Shown: positions 45,658-57,226 of the stretch, piece by piece | Layout of the letters: every line of letters begins with the position of its first letter | Numbering within the stretch: position 1 is the first letter of the stretch | NCBI GenBank assembly: GCA_025766275.1 | Contig: JAFKAC010000006.1 | Location: 2,046,001-2,110,000 of the forward strand | Direction: 5' to 3' | DNA from: Lactarius indigo | Lineage: Eukaryota; Basidiomycota; Agaricomycetes; Russulales; Russulaceae | DNA: 64,000 nucleotides | The notes under the pieces: generated by a model | Database searches by the model: none | What the model was told of the DNA's origin: nothing | Seen by the model: only the letters and a program-made list of their open reading frames with translations | Translations under genes and position numbers: made by a program

Positions 45658-46739
45658 GCTTTGACGGATTACTCTCAGGAACCGAATCGGACTGGAGTGT
45701 CACGCATGCTCTGTATCTGTGGTCATTGATTAGCACGAATGTAAACATTGTGAACTACACTTTGGAAGAACACGAAAGTGTCCAATGTCCGTCTAGATCC
45801 TGCGAGTCAGGTTTGTTCCAGGGATTAGTAGACTAGTGTGACAGTAGCGTCGTTGCTGACATTGGTACGTGCTTGAACCAACTCGCCAAGTTTTCCTGCT
45901 GGTCCGTTTGCACCACCTGGTCCACCACCTAGCCCGCCGTCTGTGACATGGTGACATGTAACCTCTGAATTCATCATTTAACCAGGACTCAAGCCACCAT
46001 ATGAAGGTGGGCAGCGTCGGCATTTCCCTGCAAAATTTCTCTTTGGTAATTCGCTGTGAGGACAGATAATACTCCTGTCCAACACTGGTACCTTTCCATC
46101 TCCGTATTTCGTGATTATACGGAGCCCAAGTAATAATTCACATAGAAAAACACCCGGCGATGAGCGCTAGAAAGCGGCCGGTGACTCGGATCCTGCACCA
46201 AATGCCAGAGACTGCCCCATGATTAATCAAGTCTCCGACACTTGTGAAATGGGGACAGGGTCACAGCGAGACTCCCCCGACTCTGAGGGATCCGGACAAG
46301 GTCATTCCACCGTCCTAGACACAATTCGGTATCAAGGAAGAACGTGAAGACAAGAATCGAGATGCCGAGTGAGTCATCACGATCTCAATCAAGGTCGACG
46401 GTCACCGGTCACTGGTCCGTAACACGGAGAAAAGGAAGAGGTGGTGGCCACGTGATGCAGGCAGCATGATTCCGAGTCCACGGTTCTAGCTTCATCCACT
46501 TCGGAAAGTTTCTGGCTTGGTTCTGGTCTTTCGTAGGTGGCTTTTTGAGTCTGGAGGTCAAACCGAAATCAATCTGCTCTGATGGTTTATGATACCCCTG
46601 AAGCCGCCCCGAATTCAGATTCTCTTTGGTTGCCCCGGTCTGCCTCTGCGCTATCACCTAACCCCGGGCCATGGTCACGCATCTGAGCCTGTCCGAATCC
46701 GGCGCATTCGTCAGTCGGCTGTGACCATCACCAGCCGAT
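45658..46739. other. junction between tandem units
   Basis: Unit 1 ends and unit 2 begins near 46.26-46.29 kb. The end sequence (CAAATGCCAGAGAC) matches 54.03 kb, and the following CCGTCCTAGACACAATTCGG matches 38.58 kb. No gene seen. Confidence 0.55.
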
Positions 46740-47093
46740 GATACATTTGAAGAGTTCGTCGATCTCCGAGGCTGCGCGTCGTTTCAGGCCCATGTATTAC
46801 AACTCGTCATGCCTTCCCGTGCTACATACATCACCATACGTGCACACATATCAATCTCTGAAGGCGCTGTTGACCCTATTGAAATTCTCAATGACTGTAA
46901 ACTACAGGTGTCCTGGTCGTCCTCCTCTAATGGCACCCCGATCGAGTTAGCGACGTTGACCGACTGTCCGTTGCCTTGCATGGGCACTGGCAGCACCGTG
47001 ACGCCGACGATGCGTTTCGGTGAGCCCCGGGCGACTCTCCGCACGTGGGGGTCCGCCACGAATAGTAAGACAAGAAGTTTCATGACTAGCTAG
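46740..47093 (-). pseudogene. Rpn8/PSMD7 proteasome subunit relic, unit 2
   Basis: Minus-strand frame opening MKLLVLLFVADPHVRRVARG, then SPKRIVGV, then VPLEEDDQD, aligns with the N-terminal MPN domain of Rpn8 (LVLLSVVDHxxRVARG, KRVVGVLLG, FAVPFDEDDKD as I recall the family). It stops well short of a full domain, and the metal-free MPN core is incomplete. Co-linear with 38.93-39.29 kb. Confidence 0.6.
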
Positions 47094-47782
47094 ATTTAGG
47101 GTGGTACATCATAGCTCTGATCGTCGACACATTCGACGAACGCCCAAGCTACCAGTGGCTATCCAAACTTGAACGCGAGCGGCATCAGCGTCTCCCCACG
47201 CACTGCCTATCGGTTTGCTGTGAGGACAGAAATCATTACCTGGCCCAGGTGTTTCTCCGCCCCATTCTATCGGGTTCCATGAGTTTTTCCACGCCCTGGC
47301 GATGATTCACACAGCCAGTAACTCAGAAACGAGAGCCTAATGAGCAGCCAACGGCCCAATTCCCAGTCGGAGTAACTGCGCTGCAGTCACTACCTTCGCG
47401 CGAGTACAGAAGGCCCCGATGCGGCAGATTTCCGAGCAGTTAGGCCTGTCATATCTCGTCCCGCATTCAAGTGTCACCATCATCCCTCCGTTCGGGACCA
47501 GGGCAGCTATGATCCCAAGTCTTTTGTACTTATTAAATGAGGAGACGGACCACTTTGATTACATAGGTTCTCCTTGCGGCCGTTGGTGGGGTACATAGTC
47601 GCGAATATACCTTCCAGTTGGGCCATGTTGGGATTGTTACCCCGAAATAGACAGCAATCGGAAGCTTTCGTGTTTTTTCCGAAATGTAATTCACAACGTT
47701 TACAACCGCATAAAACAATGACCATACAAAAAGAGCAAGCACGACATCAGCGGACAATCAAGTCCGATTCAGTTCCCGAGGG

Positions 47783-48638
47783 TTATTCCATCAAAGCACA
47801 AGCGGGGGCAGCCTTGTCCAAAGCGTTGGAGAATCCCAAGGCTTGCAAGAAGGCATCCGGCATACCACCTGTATACCAAGTCAGTAGAGATATTGGCAGG
47901 ATGGATGGGATGTTTACCTGGTTGGAACGTATACTGAAGAGGCTGCCGTGATAGGCCAAGCTAATTCAAATTTCTCCGACTCCGGCACCGTAGATTCCCG
48001 AAGCAGCTGTATCGATTTTAGTTATGAATCGGCGATTCATACATCCTTCAAACTTACTATAGACTTGAACCGCTTGGGACGGTCCCTGCGGTGTTTACAA
48101 CCACGAATGACAAGCTGGACAATGCTGAATGACCGACGCCGATTACTATATGTGACGTAATTAAATCTTGAGCACGTACTTCCTATCACCGTAAGGGCTT
48201 GAATTCACGAGACGAGAACCATAAACAGCGATCAGTTTTTCGTCGGCTGCAAGTAATGTAATTCCAGATGAACAAACATTCGACACCAAAAAATAAGATA
48301 TTACCGCCAACGGCAAACGTCAGACTCGGGATTCCACCAGTTGCCACCGTGTTGCACGGTAACCGGAGTGATGACACCGCCGTTCTCCACATCATAAGTG
48401 ATCCTGACGGAATCGATAATAGTCGCCAGGTGTAAACGACAACATTGGTGATTTTCCTGATGGCCTGGGTCTTAGGCCATTGACCGACACCCGCTAGAAT
48501 ACTGGGGTAAGTATTATAACAATGAGGCGAGGCCAGCGGCGGCGATGTTGGAAACGACGTACGGCTGGTCAAGTCGTCAATGAAGGTTCCTTGGGCGGAA
48601 CCAGCGAGACGGATATTGGCTGCAACAGTGTAAGACAT
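47783..48638 (-). CDS. jacalin-like lectin, copy C
   Basis: Starts MSYTVAANIRLAGSAQGTF followed by IDDLTSRTSFPT at the exon 1/intron border. The core exon encodes IRKITNVVVYT and YDVENGG, and later exons encode EKLIAVYGSRLVNSSPYGD and GMPDAFLQALGFSNALDKA with stop at 47783-47785. The glycine loop is disrupted: where A reads HGGDGGIP, C has GGTGGCAACTGG, a net one-base change. Another extra base lies near 48427. It is therefore probably inactive or carries sequence errors. A TATA box is conserved upstream. Confidence 0.6.
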
Positions 48639-48706
48639 GATGAGGAAGTTGAGAAGTAGGCAGTAGGCAGTGAGTTGATAGGTAGATGGTGGTCAGATTT
48701 ACCCTG

Positions 48707-48714
48707 TTTATATA
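48707..48714 (-). promoter_or_regulatory. TATA box, lectin C
   Basis: TATATAAA on the minus strand, 69-76 bp before the ATG at 48638. Confidence 0.6.
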
Positions 48715-50489
48715 TGTCTGGACTCGACGAAAGTGGTCAAAGAGCACCGTGACCGAGTTGGGGTCAGTTGAATTGTACAGATCACCATCAGTTAGGACGT
48801 AAGTGGACAGGCGGTCTTTCCCTCACCGTGCCCTGTCTAGTCACTCACAGACATTGTACACTTTGCCCCTTCATTTCCGCGTTCCGCACGTGCGTGCCCG
48901 AAGCATGCACGAGTCCTTCGAGTTCTACGAACGAGCATTGGAAGTAGCAGTGAGTCGACCCCGATCATCTCGTTAGATGAAGGCTGACAGTCAGCGTTGT
49001 GATTCCGGACGACTGAATGGACCCCGTGAGTACAATGCCGTAGTTTTGTTCTTGGAAAAAAGCGTGTAAAAGGTCCAGATGGGGTCCATTGCTATTGAAT
49101 ATACCATTTCTCGGTAATCTTTCCACAAAAAAAGAAGAGCAGAGACAAATAGGACGACGTGATCCCGAGAGAATGGTGGGCTTTTAGCGGTAACGTCACG
49201 AACTCCCTGATCATTCCAGCACAGGTCCTGATAGACAGAAATGAAGGCACTGGGGCACAAGCATAGATCAATAGAATGTTCGTGCTAATGCAGCGTAGGT
49301 GGTATTATGCATGGAGTCTTCAGGGCACATTCAGTTGCGAGTGGGGAAACGAAGTGAGAACCGTGACGAAGGGATATGAGCGGTCCGGGTGTACCGGAGC
49401 GAAGACGGATCATCGACCCCAGGTCTACAGGTTGCCGAAACTATCTTGTATTCTGCGCTTATACACTCTGCATACTATCGAAAATTCTTCATCTACCAGT
49501 CAAATTTGTTATTACTTGCTGGCGCAATCTTCACCCAAGTCTAGTAGAAAAGGGCCCAGAGCTTGGCCCAGAGGTCGTCAATTTGTGAACTCGGAAGAGA
49601 AACGGAACACACACACGGGCTTGGTTTTTCAAGCGGTACTTCTCTGCCGATCGAACGTCATGATAATGTACGATTTCAGCACTTGCTGAAGAATGTAGTA
49701 CTACTACCATAGCCAACTTGAAGGTCTCCTCTACCTCACTCGACCAAAGGAGACCTCCGGCAAAACACCAATCAAGTCTCTCAGACACGATCCTTTCTTC
49801 TACAGGCTTTCCTGGGGGGCTCAACAGTATCATAGCGAGACGCCCCTATCTCCCCACACTGCTATTACGAGTTGCCAAGGAGCCCTCAAATGCCCACTAC
49901 GTCCTCCCCCGCACAACTTCCACTCTCTTACGGCTTAAAATTAGTCACGCGTTCGCAGAGGCGCCTACATGCAGTCCTCACTCATCGGATCGGCTGCCAA
50001 TTGGCACTGGCACGTGGGGTCTGGGTCTCGCAATTGTACATCAGTGCAACCTGAATACGAACGTCCTGACAAGAAACCCCGTTTCTTGTCGTGACGATTA
50101 TTGCCGCACTATCGTCCACCTGACAGGTACTACAGAGGATGGCGCTGGTCATCGCAGTCATGTTGTTTTGCTATGACTCCAGGCCAAGGCTCGGACAGAT
50201 CAATTAATTCCGACTTTCACGGGATCACATTATCATCGTGCGTTTCAATAGTGTCAGAAATACCATCAGATTGTAGGGAAGCGCCGAATGCCTCTGTTCG
50301 GAATAGTTTCAGTGGTTGTACAGGGCATTGTTGATGACCTTTCTAGAATCAAACCGACAATAGTAGTTTCGGTCTAAAGACTCTCAGCAAGTCTGGATAC
50401 TAGAATACCAAAGTTCAATGAATCACCTTCGCCGCGAGCTCCTCCAGTATCCAGACGAATGCCGTTTCTGCTCTGTACAATTGTGCGAG
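48715..50489. other. inverted upstream flank of lectin C
   Basis: Counterpart of 40.89-42.70 kb, with the same unassigned AKEPSNA/LPRTTSTLLRLK stretch near 49.88-49.95 kb. No supported gene. Confidence 0.5.
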
Positions 50490-51440
50490 CCATGTAGATC
50501 TCACAAAGTTTGGCCAGATCTTGTCCGACATCATCTCGTTTATCTGCGAACCCGGATAGCACGTCGAGCAGCGCCATTCGTGCCCCGCGGTCCGGATTTG
50601 CGAATAACTTCACTACGGATTCCAGGAAGGTGGTCTTATACTCGTCTAGCAGAACACAAACGGAGCGGGACGATAGGTGGTTGTCGTCATGAGAGAGAGG
50701 GGAGTAATCAAGGCAGGAAAGGACGAGGCGAAATCATGATAAATGGGAAGGTACTGGGGTCGCGCCATTGAACATCGGTCAGTCCTTCGTGTTATGTTTC
50801 TACCAGCTTCAGGACGGATGTGGTATGCACCGAAGTAGAGACTCTTTCTTCACTCATCGTCAAACTAAAATTCCCCGATCTCGCGTCTATCTTAAACAGC
50901 TTAGTTCCGCAAAAATAACCTCCAGCTCGTACCAGGGTTCCCTGACATGGCGACATCGAGCAAAGTGCTTTTGGTGTCATTCGACGCGTCGGGTTTGGAT
51001 GATTGAGCACCTTCTTGACGGCCACGGTAAGGGGAGTATTACCCCTCGTGAAGGGCTTTGTATGTAGGGTTGAGGAGCGACGAGTGCAAAACGATGGGTT
51101 GAGCAGGTTGAATGCGCAGAGTATTTTCAGGCCGGATAGTCAAGTTCCCGGTATGAGTATATGGCACGATAGAGAGCTTTGAAGAAAAGGAAAGGGATGA
51201 AGTATGTGGGAAGAGGTTGTTGTTCTGAGGGTCTTCTGAGTCATTCAAACCCTCCTAGCTTCACTCACCGGTAGTACAGAGTTGATACGGATGGCACCGT
51301 GAGCAGAATTGCATGAGGCGTTAAGGCTCAGAAGAATGAAAGTGTATGCAAACGATAAGCGGAGGGTACCAGTTATGCGACGCACTTCTCGTAACGCCCT
51401 GCTTGCCTGTCTTTCGTAGGCGTAGTACCCTGTGCGATAG
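50490..51440 (-). pseudogene. SCY1 gene fragment, relic 3 (unit 2)
   Basis: Counterpart of relic 2, with the HEAT residues KLFANPDRGARMALLDVLSGFAD-like (short form NPDRGARMALLD) and kinase-exon remnants. Frames are broken. Confidence 0.75.
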
Positions 51441-52557
51441 ACTCACTATACTCTTCAGGTCGTCGTAGAGTGGGCATGAACTGGAGGTCGATTACTGGCA
51501 GAGGCTGCAGAGCAGAGGCACTGTGGTCACGGTCTCTAGGTGACGAAATCGAGTAAACGTGAGAATACAAGATCATATATGGATACGAGCCCAGTTACGT
51601 ATTCGAGTTACGTATTCGAGAGGCTCGTAACTGCTTGTGTGTGTTCCGTTTCTCTTCCGAGCTTGCTTCTGAGTCGACAAAATTTCACAAAAAGGCGTCC
51701 TCTGGGCCAAGCTCTGGGCCCATTCTCTACTAGACTTGGAAGATTGCGCCAGTAGTATTCACAATTTCCACAACTTCAATGATGGCAGATGAAGAATTTT
51801 CAATGGTTGTGTGCTAAGCGCAGAACAAGATTTCGAACAATCTCGGCGACACACTCGAAGCCATCCCCGCTCCGGTACACCCGGGCCGCTCGCATCCCTT
51901 CGTTTCCCCACTCCAAGTTGTGCATTAACCCGAGCATTTTCTACGCATGTACCTCAGTGCCTTCATTTTTGTCTATCAGGACCTGTGCTGAAATGATTAG
52001 GGAAATCTACGACAGTTACCGTTAAAAGTCCACCATTCTCTCGTGTCCACGTCATCCTATTTGTCTCTACTCTTCTTTGTTTGTGGAAAATTACGGAGGA
52101 ATGGTATATTCAATAAGCATGGACCCCTCTGGACCAGTCTACACGTTTTTTTTTTTCAAGAATCAAAGCACAGCATTGTATTCACGGGGTCCATTCAGTC
52201 ACCGGGATCACGACGCCGACTGTCAGCGTTCATCTAATGAGGCAGGCTGACAGCCGGGGTCGACTTACTGCCACTTTCCACTGGATGAAGACCGCGGGGA
52301 ATCCACCGAATTAGTTCTATGAAAGAGTTCCTGCAAGGTGACGGACGTCGGTTACTCGTTCAGAGAACTTGAAGGAGCACGCACTGTGCGGACGACGAAA
52401 GTGAAGGGGCGAGGATGCACAATGTCGTGAGCGACCAGACAAGGCACGGTGAGTGAAAGACCGCCTGTTTACTTACGTCCAACTGATGATAATCCATAGA
52501 ATCAACTGACCCTAACTCGGTCACGGTCCTTTTTACCACTTTCGTCGAGTCCAGACA

Positions 52558-52565
52558 TATATAAA
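52558..52565 (+). promoter_or_regulatory. TATA box, lectin D
   Basis: TATATAAA 62-69 bp before the ATG at 52627, in the conserved flank CCAGACATATATAAACAGGT. Confidence 0.6.
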
Positions 52566-52626
52566 CAGGTAAATTCTGACCGCCATCTATCTATCAACTC
52601 ACTACCCTGTTCCCAGTCATCTACTC

Positions 52627-53476
52627 ATGTCTTACACTGTTGCAGCCAACATCCGTCTCGCCTGGTTCCGCCCAAGGAACCTTCATTGACGACTTGACCA
52701 GCCGTACGTCGTTTCCAACAGTCACCGCCGCTGGCCTCGCCCCATTGTTATAATACTTACCCTGTATTCTAGCGGGCGTCGGTCAATGGCCTAAGACCCA
52801 GGCCATCAGGAAAATCACCAATGTTGTCGTTTACACTGGCGACATTATCGATTCCGTCAGGATCACTTATGATGTGGAGAACGGCGGTGTCATCACTCCG
52901 GTCACCGTGCAACACGGTGGTGCAACGGTGGAATCCCGAGTCTGACCGTTTGCCGTTGGCGGTAATATATTATTTTTTGGTGTCGAAATGTTTGTTCACC
53001 TGGAATCACATTACTTGCAGCCGACGAAAAACTGATCGCTGTTTATGGTTCTCGTCTCGTGAATTCAAGCCCTTACGGTGATAGGAAGTATGTGGTCAAG
53101 ACACATTTGGAATGACATATAATTAATCTGCGTCGGTCATTCAGCATTCGTCCAGCTGTCATTCGTAGTTGTAAACACCGCAGGGACTGTCCCAACTGTT
53201 CAAGTTTATAGTAAGTTTGAATGGATGTATGGATTTCGGATTTCTAACTAAAATGGTTACAGCCGCTTCTGGAGTCTACGGGGCCCCCTCGGAGAAATTC
53301 GAAGTTGGCTTGGCCGCTCACGGCAGCAGTCTTCATACACGTTCCAACCGAGTGAGTAAGCTGTCGATTCTGTTGACCTCTCTGCTAACTTTCGTACACA
53401 GCTGGTATGGCGGACGCTTTCTTACAGGCCTATTGGATTCTCCAACGCTTTGGACAAGCCTGCGGCTACTCTTTGA
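52627..53476 (+). CDS. jacalin-like lectin, copy D
   Basis: Plus-strand member of unit 2, same exon plan as B. Start MSYTVAAN; core exon IRKITNVVVYTGDIIDSVRI and YDVENGGVITPVT; then ADEKLIAVYGSRLVNSSPYG, and TGA at 53474-53476. Indels disrupt the frame: GGTGCAACGGTGG in place of GGTGACGGTGG in the glycine loop (near 52920), an altered base run after it, and an extra T in the final exon (GCCTATTGG, near 53430). With several defects this is the most damaged copy. Confidence 0.6.
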
Positions 53477-54596
53477 TGGAACTGACTGTGAGGAACGGAA
53501 AGCGACTTGAGTGTGCTCTGGTGTCGCGGATAACTCTTTGTGTATGGTCATTGTTTTGCACGGTTGTAAACGGATGTGAATTACATTTTTGGAAAGAACA
53601 TGAAAGTGTCCTAATGTCTGTCTAAATCCTGCCAGTCAGGCTTATTCTAGGAATTAGCAGGCGGTAGTGGCAGTAGCGTCGTTGCTGACATCAGTACATA
53701 CTTGACGCCAGCTCAGATCCAAGTTTTCCCAGTTGGTACCTCTGCGCCACCACCTAGCCCACCGTCTGCGGCGTGCTTAATTCTCTTTCCCTGGCTGAGC
53801 TCAGAATTAAACCAGCACCCAAACCGCCATCCCGAACACGGGCCGACGTCAGCAGTTTCCCCGCAAGTTTCTCTTTGGTGATTCGTCGCGAAGGACATAT
53901 ATTATCCTAGCTCAGCATCTGTTCGTCTTCATTCTACCATATTTCGTGATTTTAGCGAGCCCGAGTGATAATTCAGGCAGCAAGACAAGTGCGCGTTAGT
54001 GAGCAGCCAGTGACCCTAGATCCTGCGCCAAATGCCAGAGACCTACCCCACTGGTTACTCCGACGCTGCGTCATGACATTTTGTAGAAATTTATGGGGGC
54101 GGGCAGCCGAATAGGTGAGCAACGCGAGAGCGATGGAGGTCCGGAGTAGAGCGTATGCTCCTATCTCCTAGATATTATTCATAGATAACCGTTTAACTAC
54201 AGTATTATTACGATTATCTGATACCGCGGTCTAAGCCTCGGTTTGCCAGGACTGTGTCCGTTCCGGGCTGAATCCCAACAGAATGCCCCATTCTCACTTC
54301 ACCAAAGTCCTCATAGTACGATGTCAGGGGATCCCTGTTCCTGAGTCTTGACCCTGTGAGATAGGGATGGACAGACCCTCCTCAATTCTGCAAATTTTCC
54401 CTGCGACCGTGTGCAGGGTTGCATTTTCAATTTGGGAATAGATTCCTTACAGTTTTCCATGTTAGGATTGTCCCTCCGAATTAGACAGACATTTGACCCT
54501 TTCATTCTTTCAAAAAGTACAAAACGTAATTCCTAAAGTTTACATTCCCGCAAACAGTGACCATCCGCAAAGAGAAAGTACCACAGAATTCGAATT

Positions 54597-55419
54597 TTAC
54601 AACAGGGGTGGACCGGCCTGATCCAAAACCTTGGAGAATCCTATGGCCTGCAGATAACTAACAGGAGCGCCCTCTGTATACAATGTCAGCATATATATTG
54701 ATAGATTAGTGGGTTATTTACGCGGTTGGAAGGTATAAGAAGAGGCTGCCGTGAGAGGCCAAGATAGGTCAAACTTTTCAGTGGGGTCCTTGGACGTCCC
54801 CGAACCAGCTATAAAGAGTTTGATTATAAACCGACAATGTATATACCGTTAAAACTTACTATAAACTTTAGTCGTTGGGACGTTCCCGGAGGAATTCACG
54901 ACTACGAACGACAACTGGATAATACTGAATGATGAAGGTAGATTACTAGAGATGTGACGCAAATAAATCCTGGTCACATACTTTTTATCACCGTAAGAGC
55001 TTGGATTTACAAGTCGGGTACCATAAACGGCAACGAGTTTTTCGTTAGCTGTAATCAATGTGATTCATAGAGTGAACCAATATTTTGTACGAACAACATT
55101 ACCACCAATTTCGAAGTTAAGAGCCTCGGCTCCACCAGGACCGCCATGCTGTACGGTGATCGGGTTCGGAACGTTGTTAATCTGATAGGTAATCCTCAAG
55201 GAATCGACAATGCCCCCAGCGAAAACGACAATCCTGGTTATTCTGTTGATGGCTTGAGTTTTAGGCCATTGCCCGACACCCGCTTGAATACGGGGGGTCA
55301 GTAATATAACAGCGGGACGAGGTCGATGTTGGGAACGACATACGATTGGTCAGGTCATCAAGGAAATTTCCTTTGGCGGAACCAGCGAGACGGGAATTAG
55401 CTGCAATGCTGTAAGCCAT
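54597..55419 (-). CDS. jacalin-like lectin, copy E (best preserved)
   Basis: Start MAYSIAANSRLAGSAKGNF. Exons read without any frame break: AGVGQWPKTQAINRITRIVV, GGIVDSLRITYQINN, ITVQHGGPGGAEALNFEIGG, ANEKLVAVYGTRLVNPSSYG, FSIIQLSFVVVNSSGNVP, AGSGTSKDPTEKFDLSWPLT and a last exon YLQAIGFSKVLDQAGPPLL with TAA at 54597-54599. Five short introns. The beta-prism I pattern and the HGGPGG loop indicate a jacalin-related lectin of about 200 residues without signal peptide. It lies outside the tandem units and is the most diverged copy, so it may be the ancestral or sole functional gene. TATA box upstream at 55480. Confidence 0.75.
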
Positions 55420-55479
55420 GAGTTGTAAAGGGAGGACTCGGTACTGAGCTGAGCTGTGGATAACCGTCAAATTCACCTC

Positions 55480-55487
55480 TTTATATA
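55480..55487 (-). promoter_or_regulatory. TATA box, lectin E
   Basis: TATATAAA on the minus strand, 61-68 bp before the ATG at 55419. Same placement as in the other four copies. Confidence 0.6.
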
Positions 55488-55836
55488 TGCATGTGTGTGA
55501 CCAAAGTGGTGAAAGGTTTATTGATCGAGTATAGGTCGGTGTTAGCTGATTCGTGACATTGGTTGGGCGTAATCGAAGCTAGTCCTATGAACGTGTCTCC
55601 TGTCCGAACACATGATACCACTCCTTGCGTTACCTGTTCTCTATATGCCCCACCTGTTAGAAGGAACAGTAAGCCAACCTCGGCTGCATCATTAGATGGG
55701 CACTGAAGATTATGATTCTGGAAGAGTGTATGCCAGTGGGGTTGTGAATACCGTGGTTTTTTTATTGGGTAACGCGTAAATATTCGTATTATCTCTCGTA
55801 TTATCCCTAGTAGGAGTAGCACTCGAAGGCCCTCCA

Positions 55837-55945
55837 GGTGTGGCCAATGGTTAGGCGCTAGGCTTTGGATACTGTGGTGCGCCGCGGGAAGAGGTGGGTC
55901 CGAATCGAAGAGTTGCCCAGAGTGCTCGTGACCGTCAGGGGGGCC
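55837..55945 (-). repeat. inverted copy of the 56.65/56.80-kb repeat
   Basis: GGTTAGGCGCTAGGC, CGCCGCGGGAAGAGGTGGG and CAGAGTGCTCGTGACC on the plus strand are the reverse complement, with few changes, of the tandem pair at 56.65-56.91 kb. Confidence 0.65.
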
Positions 55946-56654
55946 ACCGGGTGCATGCGTAGCCTAGTACCATTGCGTAGGAGACACAGACATTAGCCGC
56001 CAGTGCCAGCGGGTATCTGGACTGTTATGTGGAACATTGTATGTGCGAACGCATGACTGGTCATAAGCCCATAAGAGAGCGGAAGTGGTGCGACGCAGGA
56101 CGAGGTTGCTTTCCTGTGGGCCTGTGGCGTCTTGGCGAGGCCAGAGGTGATCTTTCTCTTGGTCTTTCTGTCAGCTGACAGAGGCCACCTCTGCGCCTCT
56201 CTAGAGCCGGCCGAAGTTGGCGCCAAGTGCGGCGATCACCAGTTTGAAATGACAATAGATGAAGGATTCTCAACACAGCAGCCGTCGTGTGCCAGTGCAC
56301 TCAGGCTACAGAGAACAGCTGGAGAAAGCAGGGGATACTGAGATACTGAGTCCCGGGCCGTCCTTGGTCCCGGACCCGGCATCCGAGCCGCTCGTCCGCT
56401 TCTTGGTCCGCTTCGTGCAACTAACTTGAAGTCATCCCGGACCATGCCATGCATCTGGTCCCCATTCCTAACGCGCCTCGATATCGTTGACTTGAGCATT
56501 AGTATGCCTATGCCTATACCCACTGTAGCGCGTTCGCAGCTCGCCATCTGCTAAAACGGTCAAGGAAACTGAGGCGTAAACCCGAACCTACCACTCCTTC
56601 GGGGCCGTCCGAGTCCAGACTCCTCCAGTTTTCTCTGCTTGTCTACACCCTCCT

Positions 56655-57226
56655 GACTGACCACGATCACTCTGGGCAGCTTCTTTGATTCAGATCCACC
56701 TCTTCCCGCGGCGCATCACAGTAACCAGAGCCTAGCGCCTAACCATAGGCCACACCAGGTTGAGCCGTCGAGTGCTACGTCCAAACCCCATGACTCGTTT
56801 GTCTACACCCACCTGAACGGTCACGACCACTCTGGACAGCTCTTCGATTCAGACCCACCACTTCCCGCGGCGCATTACAGTATCCACAGCCTAGTGCCTA
56901 ACCACGGGCCACTCGTTCAACACGGACAATACGTGTCGATTCTTCAGAGCCAAACGCACGCTGATATTATATGCGAATGCGATGGAGATGTCAGTGAATG
57001 TACCGTCCGTCACATCATACGCACTTGTGTTCTCTTCGGTCCCGCTCGTTGCTCCCTAGGCATCGACCTTCATTGCCTAACCCTGTTCCAGCTTTCCGTT
57101 GACCCCAATGAGGCAACGACCCTCACAAAATACCTCGCTCACATTCCTGTTGCGCATAAGTTTCGTCAAATTGATCACATCCGAATTAATGAGAAGACTC
57201 CTTTGTCTCTCCCTCTTTGCGATTAA
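56655..57226 (+). pseudogene. possible non-LTR retroelement C-terminal fragment
   Basis: Begins with a ~148-bp direct repeat (56.65-56.76 and 56.80-56.91 kb, both with CTTCCCGCGGCGCAT). The open frame then includes CECDGDVSECTVRHIIRTC, matching the CxC...ET..H.L..C zinc-like pattern found at the end of many LINE-type polyproteins, and ends at 57226 after LTKYLAHIPVAHKFRQ. No reverse transcriptase domain remains. The assignment rests on one short motif and the repeat structure. Confidence 0.35.

Larger units (their letters stand above)
38450..46255. repeat. ~7.8-kb tandem unit 1 (lectin pair, SCY1 and Rpn8 relics)
   Basis: Unit 1 aligns along its whole length with unit 2 at an offset of 7.79-7.82 kb. 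Anchors: TAGCTAGATT 39271 versus 47086, the minus lectin ATG 40822 versus 48638, and the plus lectin ATG 44834 versus 52627. Within the unit the two lectin genes and more than 1 kb of their upstream flanks are inverted copies of one another around a spacer with the SCY1 relic. Confidence 0.8.
46290..54070. repeat. ~7.8-kb tandem unit 2 (lectin pair, SCY1 and Rpn8 relics)
   Basis: Second, directly abutting copy of unit 1 with the same gene order and orientation. Indels and substitutions are spread throughout, so the duplication is not recent. Confidence 0.8.

Noticed and set aside
53713..53898. short minus-strand frame near the end of unit 2
   Set aside because: No counterpart conserved as a frame in unit 1 and no motif.
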